A stretch of DNA of 64,000 nt, from positions 20,850-84,849 of the forward strand of contig JAHBSW010000008.1 of assembly GCA_019638935.1 (NCBI GenBank), read 5' to 3'. Positions 1 to 16,559 of this stretch are shown here, in pieces. The notes under the pieces are model-generated. The model ran no database searches. It saw only the letters and a list, made by a program, of their open reading frames with translations, and had not been told where the DNA came from. Origin of the DNA: Cryobacterium sp. Its GTDB lineage: Bacteria; Actinomycetota; Actinomycetes; Actinomycetales; Microbacteriaceae. Numbering within the stretch: the first letter of the stretch is position 1; every line of letters starts with the position of its first letter. Position numbers and translations under genes: made by a program.

Positions 1-1
1 G

Positions 2-541
2 CTGGATGCCGCGATGTGCAGCCCGTACCGCTTCTACCAGTTCTGGCTCAACACCGATGACGCCGACGTCATCGCCCGGCTCAAGATCTTCACCTTCCTC
101 ACACGCGAAGAGATCGACGAGCTTGCACGCGCGGTCGAGTCCGAGCCCTTCAAGCGGGAGGCGCAGCGCCGCCTCGCCCTCGACGTGACGACCCTGGTGC
201 ACGGTGCCGAGGCGACCGCGGCGGTGGTCGCGGCATCCGCGGCCCTCTTCGGTCAGGGCGAGCTCGCCGACCTCGATCGCGACACTCTCGCTGCGGCGCT
301 CGAGGAGCTGCCCACCGCGACCGTGGCTCAGGATGCCGCCATCACCCAGCTGCTCGTCGACACCTCCCTGACGTCGAGCCTGGGGGAGGCGCGTCGCGCG
401 ATCGCGCAGGGCGGCGTCTACCTCAACAACGTGAAGGTCGAGAGCGAGGATGCAACGCTGACGGATGCCGACCTCATTCACGGCATGGCGGTGCTGCGCC
501 GCGGCAAGAAGACCCTCGCCGGCGTCGCCGCCGCCGGTTGA
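2..541 (+). CDS. tyrS: Tyrosyl-tRNA synthetase, C-terminal part (5' end outside window)
   Basis: This is the last 179 residues of a class I aminoacyl-tRNA synthetase that charges tRNA-Tyr in the cytoplasm. The frame is open from base 2. It starts in the conserved end of the catalytic domain (SPYRFYQFWLNTDD), passes through the helical anticodon-recognition region, and ends in an S4 RNA-binding domain over about the last 60 residues (motif GVYLNNVKVES). The stop TGA at 539-541 lies inside the first copy of a REP-like repeat (GGTTGAGTGG), so the repeat appears to supply the terminator codon. The rrn operon follows after about 1 kb without genes. The family call is secure; only the 3' portion is visible. 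Confidence 0.95.
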   Translation: MDAAMCSPYRFYQFWLNTDDADVIARLKIFTFLTREEIDELARAVESEPFKREAQRRLALDVTTLVHGAEATAAVVAASAALFGQGELADLDRDTLAAALEELPTATVAQDAAITQLLVDTSLTSSLGEARRAIAQGGVYLNNVKVESEDATLTDADLIHGMAVLRRGKKTLAGVAAAG

Positions 542-945
542 GTGGCCGCTGCGGGCGGCGTATCGAAACCCGCTCACCACGTACCGCGCTGGTCGAGCAG
601 CCGCACAGCGGCGTATCGAGACCTGCTCTCCCTGTACCGCTGGTCGAGTAGCCGCACAGCGGCGTATCGAGACCCAGCAACGATGCACCTTGCTGGTTGA
701 GGAGACCGCGTAGCGGTCGTCTCGAAACCACACGTGCACCTCGGTTTCGAGACGGCCTTCGGCCTCCTCAACCAGCATGTGCGGCGCGACACGCTTGCGC
801 GCTGGAGCTCGAAGCGAAGGCCTTTTCTGGCCTTTGTCCATGCCATTCCGCTGGTCGAGTAGCCGCCGGAGGCGCCGTATCGAAACCTTACGTTTGCAGG
901 GGTCTGGTTTCGATACGCGAGTGACTGCGTCGCCCGCTACTCAAC
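536..945. repeat. Cluster of seven REP-like repeats
   Basis: Copies are near 536-572, 589-624, 641-677, 690-729, 742-778, 850-888 and 904-945. Each is an imperfect inverted repeat of about 36 bp with arms like CTGGTCGAGTAG and CGTATCGAGACC and a short variable GC-rich stem-loop between them. The copies at 742 and 904 are in opposite orientation. The first copy overlaps the tyrS stop. These look like dispersed bacterial interspersed palindromes; no transposase is nearby. Confidence 0.85.
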
Positions 946-1045
946 CGGCGACACGGCGACACGCCTTCGCACGGGTGCTCGAGGCGAGGGCCATTTCTGG
1001 CCCTCGCGCGCCCATCGCGCCGACCGCCGTCTCGGCGGTCGGGCC
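785..1045. repeat. Diverged segment duplication with hairpins
   Basis: Two related segments, about 785-840 and 955-1012, each run from a GACACGC motif to a hairpin of the form GGCC-TTTTCT-GGCC (stems 817-822/829-834 and 986-992/999-1005). A separate 8-bp perfect hairpin follows (1021-1028/1034-1041). Nothing here reads as a gene. The segments lie between tyrS and the rrn promoters and could act as terminators, but they lack T-tracts. Confidence 0.5.
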
Positions 1046-1212
1046 GTGGCGTGGCGCGCCTAACGTGCGACACGCCCGAGAAACACGTCCAATTTGGAAT
1101 TGGCCCAATCGTCCCGTAATGTTTTCCCTTGTCACCCCAAAGGTGCGGAGCAGCGGTAGCGCTCTCCGGCCTCAAGCGGGACAACCTTCCGGCTCTAGAG
1201 CTAACCAAGGTC

Positions 1213-1241
1213 TTGAAGACTTCGGCGAAGCGATCTAGGAT
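1213..1241 (+). promoter_or_regulatory. Putative rrn promoter P1
   Basis: TTGAAG (1213-1218) and TAGGAT (1236-1241) are separated by 17 nt, a sigma-70 type arrangement about 350 bp upstream of 16S. Read from sequence only. Confidence 0.55.
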
Positions 1242-1305
1242 GGAAGACCCACGTGCGACTCGCATCGCGGCCTCCGGCCTCGTCCCCAAGGGACAAGGGC
1301 CTGGA

Positions 1306-1335
1306 TTGGACGAGGTGCTGCGCAGGTGCTAGGTT
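1306..1335 (+). promoter_or_regulatory. Putative rrn promoter P2
   Basis: TTGGAC (1306-1311) and TAGGTT (1330-1335) are separated by 18 nt. The position about 55 nt before the conserved rrn leader motif TTGAGAACTC makes this the likelier main promoter. Confidence 0.6.
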
Positions 1336-1385
1336 AGAGCAGTTGCCCTGAAAACGGCCGGAAGGTCGCGATTCAGGCGCGCCCG

Positions 1386-1592
1386 ATCCTTGAGAACTCA
1401 ACAGCGTGCACATGTCAAATGCCAAAAACCTCGTCGGCTGACCTCGGTCAGCTGAAGAGATTCCTTTGGAAAAATTCAGACAATACAACAAACGTCAGCA
1501 ATGATGTTTGTTCTCTTGTCAGAGTCAAACTCGCAGCCCTTCGGGGCTGCAACTAGATGTGCCGACTGACTCGTCAGTCGTGCAATCAAACA
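1386..1592 (+). promoter_or_regulatory. rrn leader with antitermination-like motif
   Basis: The motif TTGAGAACTCAACAGCGTGC starts at 1390 and is echoed in the 16S-23S spacer near 3399 (TTGAGAACTACACAG). This motif is typical of actinobacterial rRNA leaders and is associated with antitermination and processing. Hairpins at about 1533-1552 (GCAGCCC/GGGCTGC) and 1563-1580 (GACTGAC/GTCAGTC) precede mature 16S. Confidence 0.6.
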
Positions 1593-6677
<5,085 letters not shown>

Positions 6678-6737
6678 ACTCACACTACGTGATGTTCGCG
6701 TCCACTTTGTGGTTCCCGATTTACGGTCGGGAATCAT

Positions 6738-6792
6738 CCGGCATCCGCTGGTCGAGTAGGCTCTTTGGGCCGATCGAGACCCGGATGCCGCT
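6738..6792. repeat. REP-like element in the 23S-5S spacer
   Basis: An outer inverted repeat GGCATCCG (from 6740) / CGGATGCC (6781-6789) encloses a REP-like core CTGGTCGAGTAG...GATCGAGACC. The element lies inside the transcribed rRNA operon between 23S and 5S, so it would fold in the precursor RNA. Confidence 0.75.
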
Positions 6793-6817
6793 ATGAGACT
6801 GATACATAAATCAATAG

Positions 6818-6936
6818 TGTTTCGGCGGCCATAGCGAGAGGGAAACGCCCGGTCACATTCCGAACCCGGAAGCTAAGACTCTCTGCGCCGATGGTACTGC
6901 AAGGGGGACCTTGTGGGAGAGTAGGACACCGCCGGA
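6818..6936 (+). rRNA. rrf: 5S ribosomal RNA
   Basis: The terminal stem TTTCGGCGG/CCGCCGGA, the internal CATTCCGAACCCGGAAGCTAAG block and the 3' GGAGAGTAGGACACCGCC identify 5S rRNA. Length is about 119 nt; ends are accurate to a few bases. Confidence 0.95.
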
Positions 6937-6945
6937 CTTCTTTGT

Positions 6946-6985
6946 GAAATGGCCACCCGATCGATCGGGTGGCCATTTCTCGTTA
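6946..6985 (+). terminator. rrn intrinsic terminator
   Basis: A perfect palindrome with 17-bp arms (6946-6962/6963-6979, centre GATCGATC) lies just after 5S and ends in TTTCTCGTT. The absent loop and weak T-tract are unusual, but position and stability favour rrn termination. Confidence 0.75.
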
Positions 6986-6989
6986 ACTT

Positions 6990-7141
6990 GGTGGTTGAGG
7001 AGATCGCGCAGCGATCGTCTCGAAACCACCGAGGCGGTGTGCAGTTCCTGATTATCGTTGGTCGAGTGAGCCGCCGAGCCGGCGCGCAGTTCCCGATTAC
7101 CGTTGGTCGAGTAGCCGCCGTAGGCGGCGTATCGAGACCTC
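6990..7141. repeat. REP-like repeats after the rrn operon
   Basis: There are three elements: GGTGGTTGAGGAG...CTCGAAACCACC at about 6990-7031, a partial copy at about 7057-7093, and GTTGGTCGAGTAG...TATCGAGACC at about 7101-7140. They fill the gap between the rrn terminator and the next gene. Confidence 0.8.
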
Positions 7142-7164
7142 ACGACTAAGAAAGCAGTAACCCA

Positions 7165-8136
7165 GTGCCAGACACCCCCGATCGCCCCCGCCGCCCGGGC
7201 GGAACCCCGTCGGGCAAGCGTCCCGACTCGGGTCGTCCTGCGAAGGGCAAGCCTCACGCCTCCGGTGGGCCTCGCAAGCCCGGTGTCCCGCGGGGGGACG
7301 GGGGCGGCCGCGGTCGCGACGGCAGCGAGAAGCGCCTCTGGACCCGCGACGGCAAGCCCGCCCGCGGCGACCGTGACGCTCGCGAACGCGAGCCTCGAGA
7401 GGATCGTGACCCCCTCGGGCTTCGTCCTGTGCGCGTGCGTCACGAAGACCCCGTCATTCCCGAGGACGTGAGCGATAAGGATCTCGACCGCATCGCGCGC
7501 AACCAGCTCAAGACGCTGAGCAAGGAGAACGCGGAGGGCGTCGCCAAGCACCTCGTCATGGCGGCGAAGCTCATCGATTCTGACCCGGCATTGGCCCACC
7601 AGCATGCCGTTTCGGCGGCCCGTCGCGCGGGGCGCATCGCCGTGGTGCGCGAGACTCTGGCGATCACCGCGTACACCGTCGGCGACTACGCTCTTGCGCT
7701 GCGCGAGCTCCGCACCTACCGGCGTATCTCGGGCAAGGACGACCAGGTTCCCATGATGGTCGACTGTGAACGCGGCCTCGGCCGACCCGACCGTGCGCTC
7801 GAGCTGGGGCGGTCGGTTCCGCGTGCGGCCCTCCCGCCCGAGGTCGCCGTCGAGCTCGCGATCGCCATGTCGGGCGCACGCCTCGACCTCGGACAGCTCG
7901 ACGCAGCTCTTGCCGAGCTCGAGATCCCGCAGCTCGATCCCGACACCGCCTTCTCCTACAGCCCCGCACTGTTCTCCGCCTACGCCACTGTGCTCGAGGA
8001 TCTCGGTCGCGACGCCGATGCCGCACAGTGGTTCGATCGCGCCGACGTCGCCGTCGCGGCCCTCATGGCGGCGGCCGACGAGGGCGACGACGAGCTCGAG
8101 GTCGTCGACGTGGAGGAACAGCCCGAGGATGTCTAG
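7165..8136 (+). CDS. Conserved protein with basic N-terminus and TPR-like helical domain
   Basis: This 323-residue protein starts with a GTG preceded by a weak purine run. Residues 1-100 are Pro/Arg/Gly/Lys-rich and probably disordered. Residues from about 110 on form regular helix pairs resembling tetratricopeptide repeats (DPALAHQHAVSAARRAGRIA; GDYALALRELRTYRRISG), ending in an acidic tail. Proteins of this type are commonly found next to a HAD hydrolase and tlyA in Microbacteriaceae. Its function is not known. The stop overlaps the start of the next gene, suggesting translational coupling. Confidence 0.8.
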   Translation: MPDTPDRPRRPGGTPSGKRPDSGRPAKGKPHASGGPRKPGVPRGDGGGRGRDGSEKRLWTRDGKPARGDRDAREREPREDRDPLGLRPVRVRHEDPVIPEDVSDKDLDRIARNQLKTLSKENAEGVAKHLVMAAKLIDSDPALAHQHAVSAARRAGRIAVVRETLAITAYTVGDYALALRELRTYRRISGKDDQVPMMVDCERGLGRPDRALELGRSVPRAALPPEVAVELAIAMSGARLDLGQLDAALAELEIPQLDPDTAFSYSPALFSAYATVLEDLGRDADAAQWFDRADVAVAALMAAADEGDDELEVVDVEEQPEDV

Positions 8137-9181
8137 CCCTGGGATGTCTGGCTCTAGGGTGCCTGGCCGCACGCCTCTCGACGGAGTCGACCTGGTGCTC
8201 GCCGACCTCGACGGCGTGGTCTACAAGGGTCCGTTCGCGATACCGTTCGCGGTCGAGAGCATCAACCGCGCGTCTCGGAGCGTGCGTGTCGGGTACGTTA
8301 CGAACAACGCCTCTCGTACGCCGGCATCCGTCGCCCAGCAGCTGCGCGACCTCGGTCTCACGGTCACCGACGACGAGGTGGTGACGTCGCCGCAGGCGGC
8401 GGTGCGCCTGCTGTCGGGGCTCGTGCCGGCGGGCTCCCTCGTGCTCGCCGTGGGTGGCGAGGGCCTTCGTGCCGAGCTCGCGCGCGCGGGTTTCGCCGTC
8501 ACCGACTCGGCCGATGACGACCCGGCCGCGGTGATCCAGGGCTACGCACCGGAGGTCGGCTGGAAGCACCTCGCCGAGGCCGCGTTCGCGCTGCAGGGCG
8601 AGGGCGCCGAGCGCCCCTGGGTCGCAACCAATCAGGACTGGACGCTGCCCACCGCGCGCGGCATGGCCCCCGGCAACGGGACACTCGTCTCGGCCGTGCA
8701 CACGGCGATCGGACGCCTGCCCATCATCGCGGGCAAACCCGAGGTGGCGATCTTCGAGGAGGCCGTCGCCCGGTTCGGTGCGACGAAGCCGCTCTTTCTC
8801 GGCGACCGGCTCGACACCGACATCCTCGGCGCCAACCGCGCCGGGATCGATTCGGTGCTCGTGCTCACGGGCGTCGACGGCCCGAAGCAGGTGCTCGCGG
8901 CCGATCCGAGCTCGCGGCCCACGTTCGTTCTCGATCACCTCGGTGAGTTGCACGAGTCGTACCCCGAGGTGGCTGTCGAGACGGATGCCGTGGGCGACAC
9001 GATCTACACGGTCGGCACCGCGGCGGTGCGGCTCTCGCTCTCGCGGGAGGGTGCTGCGCGAGTCGGTGTGGAGCGCGAGGGGGACGCGCAGATCGACCTG
9101 CTGCGCGCGGGCTGCGCGGCCGTGTGGGGGTCGGGTCGCCCGATCTACGCGCTCGACGTCGATGCGGCACTGTACTCGTGA
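8129..9181 (+). CDS. HAD-superfamily (IIA) hydrolase
   Basis: This 350-residue protein has all four HAD motifs: I LADLDGVVYKG (nucleophile Asp), II YVTNNAS, III Lys in IAGKP, and IV FLGDRLDTDILGANRAG. It belongs to the NagD/phosphoglycolate-phosphatase-like IIA group, which removes phosphate from small cytosolic substrates. The exact substrate cannot be read. A C-terminal extension of about 80 residues follows the catalytic domain. The ATG at 8129 overlaps the previous stop (8134-8136) with GGAGG at 8112; an alternative in-frame ATG is at 8144. Confidence 0.88.
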   Translation: MSSPGMSGSRVPGRTPLDGVDLVLADLDGVVYKGPFAIPFAVESINRASRSVRVGYVTNNASRTPASVAQQLRDLGLTVTDDEVVTSPQAAVRLLSGLVPAGSLVLAVGGEGLRAELARAGFAVTDSADDDPAAVIQGYAPEVGWKHLAEAAFALQGEGAERPWVATNQDWTLPTARGMAPGNGTLVSAVHTAIGRLPIIAGKPEVAIFEEAVARFGATKPLFLGDRLDTDILGANRAGIDSVLVLTGVDGPKQVLAADPSSRPTFVLDHLGELHESYPEVAVETDAVGDTIYTVGTAAVRLSLSREGAARVGVEREGDAQIDLLRAGCAAVWGSGRPIYALDVDAALYS

Positions 9182-9244
9182 GTGCACGCGACGCGACGCC
9201 GACGTCTGCGTGCCCACCGCCTCGAGGCGAATTAGGCTGGGTTC

Positions 9245-9394
9245 ATGAGTGAGTCCGAACGCGAGGCCGAGAACGGTGCGCTGCTCGAGCGCCTCACCGT
9301 GATCGAACAGCAGTCGCTCGAGTCGCGTGCGGCGGCGTTCCAGCAGCTGCACGACGAGCTGCAGCGCGAGCTCGACGGCGGTCACACAGAGTGA
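9245..9394 (+). CDS. Small conserved-type protein, 49 aa
   Basis: A short ORF (MSESEREAENGALLERLTVI...) lies between the HAD hydrolase and tlyA. It is charged and helical, rich in Glu, Leu, Gln and Arg, and could form a single amphipathic helix or small coiled coil. Third-position GC is high like its neighbours, and it ends 10 nt before tlyA, so it is probably co-transcribed. Short ORFs in this position are common in related genomes. No function can be assigned. Confidence 0.6.
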   Translation: MSESEREAENGALLERLTVIEQQSLESRAAAFQQLHDELQRELDGGHTE

Positions 9395-9404
9395 CGTTCG
9401 GCCC

Positions 9405-10199
9405 GTGACCGATTCGCGTCTCGACGCCGCGCTCGTCGAGCGCGGCCTCGCGGTGTCGCGCTCCCGAGCGGCCCGCCTCGTCGAGGAGGGTCTCGTCTCG
9501 GTCGACGGCAGGACTGCCACGAAGGCGGCGACGAGGGTGCGCGAGAACCAGCGCATCGAGCTAGAAGAGACGCACGACTGGGTGAGCCGTGCTGCGCTCA
9601 AGCTCGTGGGGGCTCTGGATGCTTTTCCGGTAGATCCCACGGGTCGTCACGCCCTCGACCTCGGCGCGTCGACGGGCGGTTTCACGCAGGTGCTGCTCGA
9701 TCGGGGCGCTGCGAGCGTCGTCGCGCTCGACGTCGGCCACGATCAGCTGGTGCCCGCGCTGCGCGCCGATGAGCGGGTCACCGTGGTCGAGGGCTTCAAC
9801 GCTCGCGAGCTCACGAGCGAGGCTCTCGCAGGGCTCGCACCCCACGCATCCGCCGTCGACCTCGTCGTCGCCGACCTCTCGTTCATCTCGCTCACGCTCG
9901 TGCTGCCCGCCGTGGTCTCGACGGTGGGTGCGGATGCCGACTACGTGCTGCTCATCAAGCCCCAGTTCGAAGTGGGCAGGGGCGGCACGCGCGAGGGAAT
10001 CGTGCATGATGCTGCGGCGCGCCACGACGCGATCATGGGCGTGCTCTGGGCGGCGTGGGATCTGGGGTTGCCGGTCGCCGGCATCATCTCCTCCCCAATC
10101 ACCGGCACGGCCGGGAATCGCGAGTATGTGGCCTGGCTCTCTGCCGCATCCGGTTCCAATCCGACAGAATGGTCGGAGCGGGTTTCTGCGCTCGCGTGA
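9405..10199 (+). CDS. tlyA: TlyA-family 16S/23S rRNA (cytidine-2'-O)-methyltransferase
   Basis: This 264-residue protein begins with an S4 RNA-binding domain (RLDAALVERGLAVSRSRAARL, residues 4-60) and continues with a FtsJ/RrmJ-type SAM-dependent methyltransferase domain (motif I ALDLGASTGGFTQVLLDRGA, acidic DVGHDQL, catalytic-loop DLVVADLSFIS, KPQFE). In mycobacteria TlyA methylates rRNA and confers capreomycin sensitivity. The GTG start at 9405 fits the usual N-terminus of the family. The stop overlaps the start region of nadK. Confidence 0.93.
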   Translation: MTDSRLDAALVERGLAVSRSRAARLVEEGLVSVDGRTATKAATRVRENQRIELEETHDWVSRAALKLVGALDAFPVDPTGRHALDLGASTGGFTQVLLDRGAASVVALDVGHDQLVPALRADERVTVVEGFNARELTSEALAGLAPHASAVDLVVADLSFISLTLVLPAVVSTVGADADYVLLIKPQFEVGRGGTREGIVHDAAARHDAIMGVLWAAWDLGLPVAGIISSPITGTAGNREYVAWLSAASGSNPTEWSERVSALA

Positions 10200-10246
10200 C
10201 CTCCACGCGAAAGCTCAGTACGCGAGTCGAGGGGCAGGGAGTTCAC

Positions 10247-11224
10247 GTGGCACCGAGTTCAGTGGGCGCGAGGCACATGCTCGTGGTCTCGCACACCGGG
10301 CGCCCCGAATCGCTCGACGCCGCTGTCACCGTGTGCCGCATGCTCACTGCTGACGGGGTGGTGCCGGTCGTGCCGCTTGCCGACTGCGACGCCTTTCTCG
10401 CGCATGACGCGAGCCTGAGCGTGGAGACCTTCGACAGTGAGGCCGCATCGGCGACGACGAGCGACGGTGTCTCGCTCGCCGACCTCGAGCTCGTGATCGT
10501 GCTCGGCGGTGACGGCACGATCCTGCGCGCCGCCGAGGTCGCGCGCGGCTCGAAGGCGCCCCTGCTCGGCATCAACCTCGGCCACGTCGGCTTTCTCGCC
10601 GAAGCCGAGAAGGAGGGCCTCGAAGAGAGCGTGCGTCGCGCGCTCGACCGCGACTACGAGGTCGAAGACCGCATGACCCTCGCGGTGCGGGTCAAGGTCG
10701 ACACGAAGGTCGTCTATGAGACCTGGGCGCTCAACGAGGCGACGGTCGAGAAGGCGAGTCGCGAACGGATGCTCGAAGTGGTCATCGAGGTCGACGGCCG
10801 CCCGCTCTCGAGCTTCGGCTGCGACGGGGTGGTGATGTCGACTCCGACGGGGTCGACGGCGTACTCCTTCTCGGCCGGCGGACCCGTCGTCTGGCCGAGC
10901 CTCGACGCCCTGCTGCTCGTGCCGCTGAGCGCCCACGCCCTGTTCGCTCGCCCCATCGTGGTCGGCCCGGATTCGGTTTTCGCCGTCGAGGTGCTCGATC
11001 GAACGCAGGGGACGGGTGTGCTGTGGTGCGACGGTCGCCGCACGCGCGATCTTCCGCGCGGCGCGCGCGTGATCGTTCGGCGCTCCGACACTCCCGTGCG
11101 CGTGGCACGCCTGCACGGCGGACCCTTCACCGATCGCCTCGTGCAGAAGTTCCAGTTGCCGGTCTCGGGCTGGCGCGGCCCCGCCGAGGAATCGACAGCA
11201 CAAGAGTCAGGAAGCTCGGAGTGA
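10247..11224 (+). CDS. nadK: NAD kinase
   Basis: NAD kinase phosphorylates NAD to NADP using ATP or polyphosphate in the cytosol. The sequence shows the GGDGT signature (VIVLGGDGTILRAAE), the LLGINLGHVGFLAE block, NEATVEK, and CDGVVMSTPTGSTAYSFSAGG. The GTG at 10247 is chosen because of an AGGGAG ribosome site 5 nt before it. A GTG at 10196 overlapping the tlyA stop and an ATG at 10277 are alternatives. With the chosen start it has 325 residues. The stop overlaps recN by 4 nt. Confidence 0.93.
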   Translation: MAPSSVGARHMLVVSHTGRPESLDAAVTVCRMLTADGVVPVVPLADCDAFLAHDASLSVETFDSEAASATTSDGVSLADLELVIVLGGDGTILRAAEVARGSKAPLLGINLGHVGFLAEAEKEGLEESVRRALDRDYEVEDRMTLAVRVKVDTKVVYETWALNEATVEKASRERMLEVVIEVDGRPLSSFGCDGVVMSTPTGSTAYSFSAGGPVVWPSLDALLLVPLSAHALFARPIVVGPDSVFAVEVLDRTQGTGVLWCDGRRTRDLPRGARVIVRRSDTPVRVARLHGGPFTDRLVQKFQLPVSGWRGPAEESTAQESGSSE

Positions 11225-12931
11225 TCGAAGAGCTCTCGATCCGCAACCTCGGGGTGATCGGTGAGGCGAATCTGCCCTTCGGCCCCGGGTTCACCGTGCT
11301 CACGGGCGAGACCGGCGCGGGCAAGACCATGATCGTCACCGCGCTCGGCCTGCTGCTCGGTGAGCGCGCCGACAGCGGCTCGTTGCGCAAGGGAGGCGAT
11401 GCGGCCGTCGTAGAAGGCCACTGGATCATCGATTCCGAGGGACCCGTCGCCGAACGCGTCGCCGATGCCGGTGGCGACCTCGACGCGGCGGGGAACGGCC
11501 GCGCGGCGCTCGTGCTCAGCCGCTCCGTCTCGGCAGAGGGGCGCAGCCGCGCCACGGTGGGCGGTCGGTCGACTCCGGTCGGTGTGCTCAGTGAGCTCGG
11601 TGCCGAACTCGTCGTCGTTCACGGGCAGTCCGACCAGGTTCGCCTGCGTTCGGCCACCGCGCAGCGCGAAGCACTCGACCGGTTCGCCGGTGCCGAGCTC
11701 GCCAGCGTGCTCGACGAGTATCAGCAGACCTATCGCCGCTGGCAGGCCGGGCAGAACGAGCTCGACCTGCTCGTGACCGAGAGCGATCGGCGCACCCGCG
11801 AGGCCGGGGAGCTCAGGCTCGCCATCGACGAGCTCGAACAGGTCGCGCCTCAGCGCGGCGAAGACGTCGAGCTCGCGGAGCGCGCGACGCGAATCGGCAA
11901 CCTCGAGAGCCTTCGACTTGCTGCAGCGGGCGCGCTCGAACTCGTGTCGGCGCAGTCGACCGACGACGGTTACAACGTGCTCGGACTGCTCGAGAACGCC
12001 CGCCGCCAGCTCGAACGCGTCGCAAGCCACGACAGCGCCCTGCCCCCCATCGTCGACGCGATCGCGAACGTGCTCTACAACGCCTCGGATGTCTCGTCGC
12101 AGCTCTCGAGCTATCTCGGGTCGCTCGATGCCGACGGCGCCAACGAGCTCGAGGCCATCGAGGAACGCCGCGCGGTGCTGGGCGCTCTCATCCGCAAGCA
12201 CGGCCCGACTCTCGATGAGACCATCGACTTTCTCGACGTCGGCAGTGCCCGGCTGCTCGAGCTCGACAACGACACGACGCGCGTCGAAGAGTTGCGCGCT
12301 CAGGCGGCGGTCGACCGCGAGCGTGTGATCGCGCTCGGGGAGACGCTCTCGAGCATCCGTTCCTCTGCGGCGGAGACCCTGTCGACCCTGGTGACGAGCG
12401 AGCTCAGCGACCTCGCCATGCCCGACGCGACGATCGTCGTGCGGGTGGAGAGCGATGGCGACCACGGGCTGTTCGGCAAGGACCAGGTGTCGTTTCTGCT
12501 GCGACCTCATCCCGGGTCGGAGCCGCGGCCGCTCAGCCGGGGCGCGTCGGGTGGTGAGCTCTCGCGGGTGATGCTCGCGATCGAGGTCGTCGTCGCGGCG
12601 AACGATCCCGTGCCCAGCTTCATCTTCGACGAGGTGGATGCCGGAGTAGGCGGCGCCTCGGCGATCGAGATCGGCAAACGCCTCGCGCGGCTCGCGATAT
12701 CCGCCCAGGTCATCGTCGTGACGCACCTGCCCCAGGTCGCCGCCTTCGCGAGCAACCACCTGCGCGTGAAGAAGAGCAGCGACGGCGAGTTCACGGCCTC
12801 GAGCGTCAACCGGCTCGAGGGTGAGGAGCGCGCGGAAGAGCTCGCCCGCATGCTGTCGGGCCTGGCGGACTCCGAGAGCGGGCTCGCTCACGCGCGCGAG
12901 CTGCTCACCACGGCGCAGGACTTCGCTGACT

Positions 12932-12945
<14 letters not shown>
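11221..12945 (+). CDS. recN: DNA repair protein RecN
   Basis: This 574-residue SMC-like ATPase acts in double-strand-break repair. Walker A is GETGAGKTM near residue 35, the middle is a long coiled-coil-forming region, and the C-terminal ABC signature and Walker B are LSRGASGGELSRVMLAIEVV and FIFDEVDAGVGG, followed by the H-loop VIVVTHLPQVAAFA. The GTG start overlaps the nadK stop and has AGGAAG upstream. The final residues SLVE and the TAA stop are encoded by a REP-like motif (CTGGTCGAGTAA). Confidence 0.95.
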
Positions 12946-15533
<2,588 letters not shown>

Positions 15534-15547
<14 letters not shown>

Positions 15548-16469
15548 GTCCCCGACCCTGCGGGACGCCCTCGAGCGTTACATTCGCCACGTCGCCATGG
15601 AGCGGCAGCTCGCCGCGAACACGGTTGCGGCGTACCGGCGAGACCTCGACGCCTATCTGACGTTTCTCGAGTCCCGCGGAGTCGGTGCCCCGTCATCCGT
15701 CGGCACCACCGAGGTCAGTGATTTTCTGTTGTCGCTGCGCAATCGCGACGGCGGTTTCGCGCCCACCTCGGCGGCGCGCACGCTGTCGTCGGTCCGCGGC
15801 TTTCACGTCTTTCTCGTGGCGGAACAGCTCGCCGACAAGGACGTGACGCTGGGCGTCACGGCACCCAGGCTGCCGAGCCGCCTGCCCAAGGCCGTGACGG
15901 TCGACCAGATGGCGGCCGTGCTCGCCGCCTGTGAGGGGGAGGACGAACGCGACATCCGGGACCGCGCCCTGCTCGAGTTTCTCTACGCGACCGGCGCGCG
16001 GGTCTCCGAGGCCACCGACCTCAACGTCGACGACGTGATCGGGCTCGAGGAAGGGGTGTCGGATGCCGTGCGCCTGCTCGGCAAGGGACGCAAGCAGCGC
16101 ATCGTTCCCCTGGGCAGCTACGCTCGCGCCGCGATAGACGCCTACCTCGTGCGGGTTCGCCCGGTGCTCGCGACACGAGGCAAGGGAACACCCGGACTGT
16201 TCCTCGGCGTGCGCGGCGGGCGGCTCTCGCGGCAGAACGTCTGGCTCATCGTGCAGGAGCGTGCCGAGAAGTCGGGCATCGGCGTCGAGCTGTCTCCGCA
16301 CACCTTCCGGCACTCCTTCGCGACGCACCTGCTCGAGGGCGGGGCCGACGTGCGTGTCGTTCAGGAGCTGCTCGGCCACTCGTCGGTGGCGACGACGCAG
16401 CTCTACACCCTGCTCACCGCGGACACGCTGCGGGACATGTACACGACGGCGCATCCACGATCTCGCTAA
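15534..16469 (+). CDS. xerD: Tyrosine recombinase XerD
   Basis: This 311-residue site-specific recombinase resolves chromosome dimers at dif together with XerC. The N-terminal SAM-like core-binding domain spans residues 8-95. The catalytic domain carries Arg in YATGARVSEAT, Lys in GKGRKQR, HxxR in SPHTFRHSFATHLLE, His in LLGHSSVATTQLY, and the nucleophile Tyr in that same motif. Position before parA-scpA-scpB is the usual actinobacterial arrangement and argues for the chromosomal XerD rather than a mobile integrase. Confidence 0.94.
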
Positions 16470-16547
16470 GCCCAACCCTCAACCAGAGCTTGAGGTGACC
16501 ACGTCCTGAGCAGGTGTGTACAGCGGGGCTCTCAGCGGGCGTCCGCA

Positions 16548-16553
16548 TAAACT
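16548..16553 (+). promoter_or_regulatory. -10 element of the parA-scpAB operon, leaderless type
   Basis: TAAACT ends exactly 6 nt before the ATG at 16560, consistent with a leaderless transcript. Confidence 0.5.
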
Positions 16554-16559
16554 TCTTCA

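Noticed and set aside
536-945. CRISPR array
   Set aside because: The repeats are palindromic, diverged, in both orientations and irregularly spaced, with no cas genes.
8063-9640. Long minus-strand frame opposite the HAD and tlyA genes
   Set aside because: It gives a His/Arg-rich product with no domain, as expected on the antisense strand of GC-rich genes.
10714-12891. 725-codon minus-strand frame opposite recN
   Set aside because: The plus strand encodes an intact RecN with all motifs; the antisense product is low complexity.
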